A stretch of 6,293 bases of DNA, taken from NCBI GenBank assembly GCA_030682595.1, contig JAUXNZ010000132.1:1-6293 (forward strand), written 5' to 3'. The notes beneath the pieces are model-generated. The model was not told the DNA's origin, did not search any database, and saw only the letters and a program-made list of their open reading frames with translations. The stretch comes from Rhodocyclaceae bacterium (lineage in GTDB: Bacteria; Pseudomonadota; Gammaproteobacteria; Burkholderiales; Rhodocyclaceae). Every line of letters starts with the position of its first letter. The stretch's first letter is position 1. Shown in pieces: positions 1-6,293 of the stretch. Position numbers and translations under genes: made by a program.

Positions 1-951
1 TATTTCCCCCAAGCCAGCCTGGAGGCAGAAAGTGCTGAAGGTCTGACAGCTTTTCTGGCCCAGCACTATGTCGACCAGCCTGTGCCGCCCCGCCTGATTC
101 TTGATCCGTGGCCGCTGGATGATCTGCCTGAAAGCTTGCACGGTAGCCCGCCGAAGAATGAAATGGAGCGCGCCTGGCTGGAAATGGCGCTGCACAATGC
201 GCGGCTCGCCGTCATGGCGCGGCGTCAGGCCAAGAGCCACGCGAGCGGGCGACTGGAGGCTTTGCGCGCGGCACTCGACCTGCCCGATCGCATTACGCGG
301 ATCGAATGCTTCGATATCAGCCACACCATGGGCGAGGGCACGGTGGCATCCTGCGTGGTTTGCGTCGATGGGGCGATGAAGAAGGGTGATTACCGGCGTT
401 TCAACATCGCCGGCATTCAGCCGGGCGATGACTATGCCGCGCTGCGCCAGGCGCTGACGCGGCGCTATGAGAAAGTCGCAATAAACGGTAATGAGGGCGA
501 GACGGCGGCGCCCGACCTGGTGCTGATCGATGGCGGCAAGGGGCAGCACGGCGTGGCGCGCGCGGTGTTTGCCGAATTGGGGCTCGACTATCTGGCCAGC
601 GTCGGCGTGGCCAAGGGCGAAGCGCGCCGGCCCGGGCTCGAAACACTCTTTCTGCATAACCGTGCCGAGCCGCTACAATTGGCCATGGATAATGCCGGCT
701 TTCACCTGATACAGGAAATACGCGACGAGGCGCACCGTTTCGCCATCGTCGGCCACCGCGCGCGGCGCGCCAAGCCGCGCGGGCGTTCGGCGCTGGAAGA
801 CGTGGCGGGCATCGGCCCGGCGCGGCGCAGAAAGCTGCTGGCGCAATTTGGCGGGCTGGATGGGGTCCGTGCGGCGACGGTCGAGGATCTTTGCCGTGTC
901 GATGGCATCAGTCGCGCGCTGGCGGAGAGAATCCACAAGGCACTGCGCTGA
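1..951 (+). CDS. uvrC: UvrABC excinuclease subunit C, 3' part (5' end outside window)
   Basis: UvrC makes both incisions flanking a DNA lesion in nucleotide excision repair, acting with UvrA and UvrB in the cytoplasm. The reading frame is open from base 1, so only about the last 316 residues of a protein usually near 600 are visible; the GIY-YIG 3'-nuclease and the UvrB-binding UVR domain must lie upstream. The visible part holds the RNase H-like 5'-incision nuclease: ECFDISH (Asp codon 313-315), LIDGGKGQ (Asp codon 529-531) and RDEAHRF (His codon 733-735) match the family's catalytic Asp/Asp/His residues. DYRRFNI and PGDDYAAL are further family blocks. A basic linker leads to a C-terminal tandem helix-hairpin-helix DNA-binding domain (about 787-948; VAGIGPARR and VDGISRALA). 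The stop TGA shares one base with the pgsA start, so the two are probably translationally coupled. No frameshift or missing key residue is seen. Confidence 0.96.
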   Translation, partial: YFPQASLEAESAEGLTAFLAQHYVDQPVPPRLILDPWPLDDLPESLHGSPPKNEMERAWLEMALHNARLAVMARRQAKSHASGRLEALRAALDLPDRITRIECFDISHTMGEGTVASCVVCVDGAMKKGDYRRFNIAGIQPGDDYAALRQALTRRYEKVAINGNEGETAAPDLVLIDGGKGQHGVARAVFAELGLDYLASVGVAKGEARRPGLETLFLHNRAEPLQLAMDNAGFHLIQEIRDEAHRFAIVGHRARRAKPRGRSALEDVAGIGPARRRKLLAQFGGLDGVRAATVEDLCRVDGISRALAERIHKALR

Positions 952-1514
952 TGCCTCTCAACATTCCCAACGTTCTCACCTGGATGCGCATCCTGCTGAT
1001 TCCGCTGGTGATCGGCGTGTTTTATGCGCCCCTGTCTGTCTATGAACAAAACCTGATCGCCACCAGCGCATTCATCGTGGCGGCAGTCACCGACTGGTTC
1101 GACGGCTGGCTGGCCAGGAAGCTGGGCCAGACCTCGGCCTTCGGTGCTTTCCTCGATCCGGTGGCCGACAAGCTGATGGTGGCCGCCGCTGTCGTGATGC
1201 TGGTCGAGCTGGGCCGGGCCGATGCCGTGGTCGCCTTCATCATCGTCGGCCGCGAAATAGCCATTTCCGCGCTGCGGGAGTGGATGGCGAAGATTGGTGC
1301 GGCGCGGAGCGTGGCGGTTTCGTTCATCGGCAAGTTGAAAACGACGGCGCAGATGATCGCCATACCGTTTTTGCTTTATCACGACTCGCTCGGCCCGGTG
1401 CCGGTCGCTTACCTGGGCTACTGGCTGCTCTGGCTGGCGGCTTTGCTGACGGTCTGGTCGATGGGTTATTACCTCAGCAAAGCCTGGCCGGAAATTCGCC
1501 GCAAGGGCTTCTAA
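951..1514 (+). CDS. pgsA: CDP-diacylglycerol--glycerol-3-phosphate 3-phosphatidyltransferase
   Basis: PgsA transfers the phosphatidyl group of CDP-diacylglycerol to glycerol-3-phosphate, the committed step to phosphatidylglycerol and cardiolipin, in the inner membrane. The 187-residue product has the complete CDP-alcohol phosphotransferase signature D-x2-DG-x2-AR-x8-G-x3-D-x3-D: D48, D51, G52, A55, R56, G65, D69, D73. Hydrophobic segments fall near residues 11-28, 34-48, 75-104, 134-143 and 152-174, fitting a polytopic membrane protein. The family's NIPN-LT-R start and IGKLKTTAQM block are present. I place the start at the ATG overlapping the uvrC stop (TGATG). An in-frame ATG at 891 would add 20 residues with no family similarity and lies inside uvrC. 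Only a weak AAGG (937-940) precedes the start, so coupling to uvrC translation is likely. The uvrC-pgsA pair is widely conserved in Proteobacteria. Confidence 0.95.
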   Translation: MPLNIPNVLTWMRILLIPLVIGVFYAPLSVYEQNLIATSAFIVAAVTDWFDGWLARKLGQTSAFGAFLDPVADKLMVAAAVVMLVELGRADAVVAFIIVGREIAISALREWMAKIGAARSVAVSFIGKLKTTAQMIAIPFLLYHDSLGPVPVAYLGYWLLWLAALLTVWSMGYYLSKAWPEIRRKGF

Positions 1515-1522
1515 GGTATCAT
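1495..1522 (+). promoter_or_regulatory. Possible weak promoter for pyrG
   Basis: TATCAT at 1517-1522 differs from the sigma-70 -10 consensus at one base. TTCGCC at 1495-1500, 16 bases upstream, matches only three of six bases of the -35 box. A transcript from here would start near 1529 and give pyrG a leader of about 20 bases. This is the only such candidate in the short pgsA-pyrG gap. The weak -35 match and the possibility of simple read-through from pgsA keep confidence low. Confidence 0.2.
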
Positions 1523-1547
1523 TCGAATTTCCCGCTCCGGCCTTGTC

Positions 1548-3178
<1,631 letters not shown>

Positions 3179-3182
<4 letters not shown>

Positions 3183-4015
3183 AACTTTGCGGTTTCGATA
3201 TCGGCCTCGACAGACCGTTCTTCTTGATTGCCGGCCCCTGTGTCGCCGAATCCGAGCAGCTGTGCCTCGACATTGCCGGCCGCATGAAGGAAATTACCGG
3301 CAAGCTGAATATTCCCTATATCTTCAAGGCGTCTTACGACAAGGCGAACCGCAGTTCATCGCAGTCGTTTCGCGGGCTGGGCATGGACGAGGGCTTGCGC
3401 ATCCTTGCCGCGGTGAAAAAACAGATCGGCGTACCGGTCATTACCGACGTGCATGCCGAGGACGAGATCGCCGCTGTTGCTGCTGTTGTCGATGTGTTGC
3501 AGACGCCGGCCTTTTTGTGTCGGCAAACCGACTTCATCCAGGCTTGTGCCGCGTCGGGCAAGCCGGTGAATATCAAGAAGGGCCAATTCCTCGCGCCGGG
3601 CGACATGCAGCAGGTGGTCGCCAAGGCAAAGCAAGCCAATGGTGGTGCCGATACGATCATGGTCTGCGAGCGTGGCGCCTCCTTCGGTTACAACAATCTG
3701 GTCTCGGACATGCGTTCCCTGGCCATCATGCGCGAGACGGGCTGCCCGGTCGTGTTCGATGCGACGCATTCGGTGCAGTTGCCGGGCGGGCAGGGTACCT
3801 GTTCCGGCGGGCAGCGGGAATTCGTGCCGGTGCTGGCCCGCGCGGCGGTGGCGGTGGGCGTGGCCGGACTGTTCATGGAAACGCATCCCGATCCCGCCAA
3901 GGCACTGTCCGACGGCCCGAATGCCTGGCCATTGCAGCAGATGGAAAGACTTCTCGAAACCCTGCTGGAAATCGATGCCGTCATCAAACGGCAAGGTTTC
4001 TCGCACGGAATGTAA
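3179..4015 (+). CDS. kdsA: 2-dehydro-3-deoxyphosphooctonate aldolase (Kdo-8-phosphate synthase), metal-dependent type
   Basis: KdsA condenses phosphoenolpyruvate with D-arabinose-5-phosphate to Kdo-8-phosphate, the precursor of the Kdo that joins lipid A to the lipopolysaccharide core; it acts in the cytoplasm. The 278 residues are near the family length (E. coli 284). Family blocks in order: IAGPCVAES (18-25), FKASYDKANRSS (49-60), ITDVH (88-92), LCRQTD (113-118), NIKKGQF (131-137), MVCERGASFGYNN (161-173), FDATHSVQLPGG (193-204), ETHPDPAKALSDGPN (234-248). C21, H197, E234 and D245 match the metal ligands of metal-dependent enzymes; the E. coli-type metal-free class has Asn at the Cys position. 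The start is the ATG overlapping the pyrG stop, with GGAG seven bases before it; the preceding codons in this frame lie inside pyrG. Coupling to pyrG suits the need for CTP when Kdo is activated to CMP-Kdo, and eno downstream makes its PEP substrate. Confidence 0.97.
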
Positions 4016-4030
4016 AGCTGACTGAACTGA

Positions 4031-4036
4031 AAGGAA
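4031..4036 (+). promoter_or_regulatory. Ribosome binding site of eno
   Basis: AAGGAA, with the AGGA core ending seven bases before the eno ATG, is the clearest Shine-Dalgarno sequence in the window. This fits the high expression usual for enolase. No convincing promoter is visible in the 27-base kdsA-eno gap. Confidence 0.75.
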
Positions 4037-4042
4037 TTCCCA

Positions 4043-5329
4043 ATGAGTGCCATTGTTGATGTCATCGCCCGCGAAATTCTTGATTCACGCGGCAACCCCA
4101 CCGTCGAAGCCGACGTCCTGCTCGAATCCGGTGTGATGGGCCGCGCCGCCGTGCCCTCCGGTGCCTCGACCGGTTCGCGCGAAGCCATCGAACTGCGCGA
4201 CGGCGACAAGGATCGCTATCTGGGCAAGGGCGTGCTGCGCGCCGTCGAAAATGTGAACACCGAGATTTCCGAGGCCATCATCGGGCTCGATGCCGAGGAG
4301 CAGGCCTTTATCGATAAGGCGCTGATCGAACTCGACGAGACCGACAACAAGTCGCGGCTCGGCGCCAACGCCATGCTGGCTGTGTCGATGGCGGTGGCCA
4401 AGGCGGCCGCCGAAGAGGTCGGCCTGCCGCTCTATCGCTACTTCGGCGGTTCCGGGCCGATGTGCATGCCGGTGCCGATGATGAACGTCATCAACGGTGG
4501 CGCCCACGCCAACAACAACCTCGACATCCAGGAATTCATGATCCTGCCGGTCGGCGCGGGCAGCTTCCGCGAGGCGCTGCGTTGTGGCGCCGAGGTGTTC
4601 CATAACCTCAAGAAACTCATCGACAAGAAGGGCTACCCGACCACGGTGGGCGACGAAGGCGGCTTTGCGCCCAACGTCGCCGGCAATGACGAAGCCATCG
4701 AACTGATCCTCAAGGCCATCGAGACGGCTGGCTATACGCCGGGCCAGGACGTGGTGCTGGGGCTGGACTGCGCCAGCTCGGAATTCTTCAAGAATGGCAA
4801 GTACATGTTGAGTTCGGAAAAGCTGGAACTCGACTCGGTTGGCTTTGCCGACTATTTGGCGACGCTGGCCGACAAATATCCGATCATCAGCATCGAGGAC
4901 GGCATGGCCGAAGGCGACTGGGACGGCTGGATCAACCTCACCAACAAGCTCGGCAAGAAAATCCAGATCGTCGGCGACGACCTGTTCGTCACCAACCCGA
5001 AGATTTTGAAGGAAGGCATCCAGAGGGGCGCGGCCAACTCGATCCTCATCAAGGTCAACCAGATCGGCACGCTGACCGAAACCTTCGCCGCCGTCGAAAT
5101 GGCCAAGCGCGCCGGCTGGACCTGCGTGATCTCGCATCGCTCGGGCGAGACCGAAGACGCGACCATCGCCGACATCGCCGTCGGCCTGAATGCCGGCCAG
5201 ATCAAGACCGGCTCGCTGAGTCGTTCCGATCGCATCGCCAAATACAACCAGTTGCTGCGCATCGAAGAAGATCTGGGTGACACGGTTACCTATCCTGGTC
5301 TCGACACTTTTTACAATCTCCGCAAATAA
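4043..5329 (+). CDS. eno: Enolase (phosphopyruvate hydratase)
   Basis: Enolase interconverts 2-phosphoglycerate and phosphoenolpyruvate in glycolysis and gluconeogenesis; in many bacteria it is also part of the RNA degradosome. The 428 residues are typical. The N-terminal domain has the SGASTGSREA mobile loop (39-48). In the barrel domain H155 (GGAHANNN), E205 in GDEGGFAPN, Mg ligands D242, E285 (IEDGMAEGDWDGW) and D312 (VGDDLFVTN), catalytic K337 in the ILIKVNQIGTL signature, SHRSGET (364-370) and K388 (IKTGS) are all present. The start gives the standard MSAIVDVIAREILDSRGNPT-type N-terminus. It follows kdsA by 27 bases and precedes ftsB by 9, so cotranscription is likely. The PEP it makes is a substrate of the adjacent KdsA. 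Codon choice is strongly biased to G/C at third positions, as expected for a highly expressed gene here. No anomalies seen. Confidence 0.98.
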   Translation: MSAIVDVIAREILDSRGNPTVEADVLLESGVMGRAAVPSGASTGSREAIELRDGDKDRYLGKGVLRAVENVNTEISEAIIGLDAEEQAFIDKALIELDETDNKSRLGANAMLAVSMAVAKAAAEEVGLPLYRYFGGSGPMCMPVPMMNVINGGAHANNNLDIQEFMILPVGAGSFREALRCGAEVFHNLKKLIDKKGYPTTVGDEGGFAPNVAGNDEAIELILKAIETAGYTPGQDVVLGLDCASSEFFKNGKYMLSSEKLELDSVGFADYLATLADKYPIISIEDGMAEGDWDGWINLTNKLGKKIQIVGDDLFVTNPKILKEGIQRGAANSILIKVNQIGTLTETFAAVEMAKRAGWTCVISHRSGETEDATIADIAVGLNAGQIKTGSLSRSDRIAKYNQLLRIEEDLGDTVTYPGLDTFYNLRK

Positions 5330-5338
5330 ATCCGCACC

Positions 5339-5617
5339 ATGAAGTGGCCGACCTGGGTGCTGGTCGTCCTGCTGATCCTGCTGCAATATCCATTGTGGTT
5401 CGGCAAGGGCGGCTGGCTCCGGGTGCAGGAGATGGAGCGGCAGCTTACTGCCCAGCGTGAAGTGAATCAGACACTGGAAGCGCGCAACGCCGCGCATGAA
5501 GCCGAGGTGCGCGACCTCAAGACAGGCTACGAAGCCATCGAAGAGCGTGCGCGCTACGAGTTGGGCTTGGTGAAAGAGGGAGAGATCTTCGTGCAGACGC
5601 CGCAAAAGCGGCCGTAG
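5339..5617 (+). CDS. ftsB: Cell division protein FtsB (DivIC family)
   Basis: FtsB is a small bitopic inner-membrane protein of the divisome that forms the FtsQLB complex, which controls septal peptidoglycan synthesis by FtsWI. The 92-residue product (E. coli 103) has the expected build: a short cytoplasmic start (MKWP), one hydrophobic membrane segment (about 5-21), a Gly-rich turn (GKGG, 22-25), a polar coiled-coil region (about 28-63; QEMERQL, NQTLEARNAAHEAEV), and the family's C-terminal ERARYELGLVKEGEIF block (69-84). It lies nine bases after eno, the common eno-ftsB arrangement in Proteobacteria. No Shine-Dalgarno sequence is visible before the ATG, so it probably depends on translation of eno. 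The next gene faces the other way, so ispD, which follows ftsB in E. coli, is not linked here. Its last codons overlap a possible minus-strand terminator. Confidence 0.93.
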   Translation: MKWPTWVLVVLLILLQYPLWFGKGGWLRVQEMERQLTAQREVNQTLEARNAAHEAEVRDLKTGYEAIEERARYELGLVKEGEIFVQTPQKRP

Positions 5618-5631
5618 CATTCCTTACGCCG
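5604..5631 (-). terminator. Possible weak terminator of the SIMPL-domain gene
   Basis: Read on the minus strand, 5631-5609 can form a hairpin (CGGCGTA pairing with TACGGCCG, one bulged base, eight-base loop), followed at once by CTTTT. It starts 20 bases past the SIMPL-gene stop and overlaps the end of ftsB. The T-run is only four long and the stem is interrupted, so this is tentative. The plus-strand reading has no T-run directly after the stem, so I see no clear terminator for the eno-ftsB transcript. Confidence 0.3.
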
Positions 5632-5651
5632 TCCCGCCAACGCCGACTTTT

Positions 5652-6293
5652 CTAGTCCGGCAGTTCGATCTGCCCGCTGACATTCACCGTGACGTTCGAC
5701 TCGCCGGCCTCGACAGGCATCGGCGCGGCTTCCGCGGTCATCATGGTGGCGCGGGCCATGGGGTGGGGCTGCGGGAAATGGCTGCTGCCATTCACGCTCA
5801 TCTGGCGGATGCGGTAGGGTTTCTTCATCGACCCGGCGATGCGTTCGGCCTTGGTTTTGAAGGCCTCGATGGCCTCGAGGGTGGCATCGTCCTCGGCCTT
5901 GCGGCGGGTTTCCGGCGCGGGTGTGAAGTTGATGTTGCCGATGGCCAGCGTGCCGCCCTGCAACTTGCCGACGGCTGTTGACAGGGCCGCGGGATCGCGG
6001 CTTTCGAGCAGGATCTCGGAGCGCATGCGCCAGCTTTCGATGGTGCGACCGCTCTTGCCGTAGATCGGCCAACTGTGCGTGCCGCCGCTCTTCACCGTGA
6101 TGCCCGGCTGGGCCTTGGCGGCAGCGAGACCGTCGGCGATGACGGCCTTGAGCTTGTGCGCCACTGCGGCGGGATCGGTACCGGTCATCTCGGCAAAGGC
6201 CATGGCGCGGCCGAGGTCGTTGGGGACGCTTCTTTGCACATCGACCCGGAAATCGACGAGTGTGCCGATGGGCTTTGCTGCCGATTCGGCGGC
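5652..6293 (-). CDS. SIMPL-domain (DUF541, YggE-like) protein, N-terminus outside window
   Basis: The frame is open from the window's right edge to TAG at 5654-5652, giving 213 visible residues. A GTG at 6239-6237 is internal, because the codons upstream of it (AAESAAKPIGTLVDFRVDV) continue the family pattern. Recognisable SIMPL blocks are VQRSVPNDL, FAEMTGTDPAAVA, VKSGGTHSWPIYGKSG, WRMRSEILLES, FTPAPETRRKAEDDA, and a C-terminal VNVSGQIELP. Family members are about 230-250 residues with an N-terminal signal peptide, so roughly 25-35 residues are missing. The Ala-rich first visible stretch may lie just after the signal cleavage site, which would place the protein in the periplasm; the signal itself cannot be seen. 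E. coli YggE is linked to oxidative-stress tolerance and Brucella BP26 forms channel-like oligomers, but the molecular role is unsettled. It converges on ftsB with a 34-base gap and is a separate transcription unit. Confidence 0.85.
   Translation of the reverse strand, partial: AAESAAKPIGTLVDFRVDVQRSVPNDLGRAMAFAEMTGTDPAAVAHKLKAVIADGLAAAKAQPGITVKSGGTHSWPIYGKSGRTIESWRMRSEILLESRDPAALSTAVGKLQGGTLAIGNINFTPAPETRRKAEDDATLEAIEAFKTKAERIAGSMKKPYRIRQMSVNGSSHFPQPHPMARATMMTAEAAPMPVEAGESNVTVNVSGQIELPD

Noticed and set aside
759..781. GC-rich hairpin (eight-base-pair stem, seven-base loop) in uvrC
   Set aside because: It falls in an Arg/Ala-rich linker made of GCG and CGC codons, where such inverted repeats arise readily. 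No T-run follows.
891..950. Earlier in-frame ATG for pgsA
   Set aside because: The 20 added residues are polar and unlike PgsA N-termini, and the segment lies within the uvrC HhH region. The ATG at 951 gives the family's usual start and length.
3470..3491. GCT/GTT triplet run in kdsA resembling a microsatellite
   Set aside because: The triplets are imperfect and encode the Ala/Val helix AAVAAVV in frame; no phase-variation signature such as a frameshifting unit is present.
4085..5620. Long minus-strand open frame (511 codons) opposite eno and ftsB
   Set aside because: Same cause: it is in codon register with eno and ftsB, both certain genes. It has no recognisable domain.
6237..6239. GTG as the start of the SIMPL-domain gene
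   Set aside because: The frame stays open to the window edge, and the upstream codons encode VDFRVDV-type sequence that belongs to the domain, so the GTG is an internal Val.

Overview
This is an ordinary, gene-dense chromosomal segment that looks like a GC-rich betaproteobacterium, most plausibly near Rhodocyclales/Nitrosomonadales. That placement rests on the gene order pyrG-kdsA-eno-ftsB, the kind of proteins present, the strong G/C preference at third codon positions, and a Gram-negative envelope gene (kdsA). It is inferred from memory of such genomes and was not tested by any search.

Layout: positions 1-5617 are all plus strand. They hold the 3' half of uvrC (excinuclease nuclease and HhH domains), pgsA (phosphatidylglycerophosphate synthase), pyrG (CTP synthase), kdsA (Kdo-8-phosphate synthase), eno (enolase) and ftsB (divisome protein). 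uvrC/pgsA overlap by 1 base and pyrG/kdsA by 4 bases. The other gaps are 33, 27 and 9 bases, so the run reads as one or two operons, with the only plausible internal promoter just before pyrG. On the minus strand, facing ftsB across a 34-base gap, is a SIMPL/DUF541 (YggE-like) gene that runs off the right edge. No stretch of 300 bases lacks a gene. I see no tRNA, rRNA, CRISPR array, insertion sequence or prophage material.

How the genes fit together: PyrG makes CTP, which is needed for CDP-diacylglycerol (the substrate of PgsA) and for CMP-Kdo, formed downstream of KdsA. Eno makes phosphoenolpyruvate, which KdsA condenses with arabinose-5-phosphate. The cluster therefore links precursor supply (CTP, PEP) to phospholipid and lipopolysaccharide synthesis, with ftsB tying in septum formation. 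This reading is inference from known pathways.

I found no undescribed system. The points most worth a second look are modest: KdsA carries the metal-dependent (Cys-type) active-site quartet, an 18-bp perfect palindrome lies inside pyrG, and pgsA joins directly to pyrG with no Shine-Dalgarno before pyrG.
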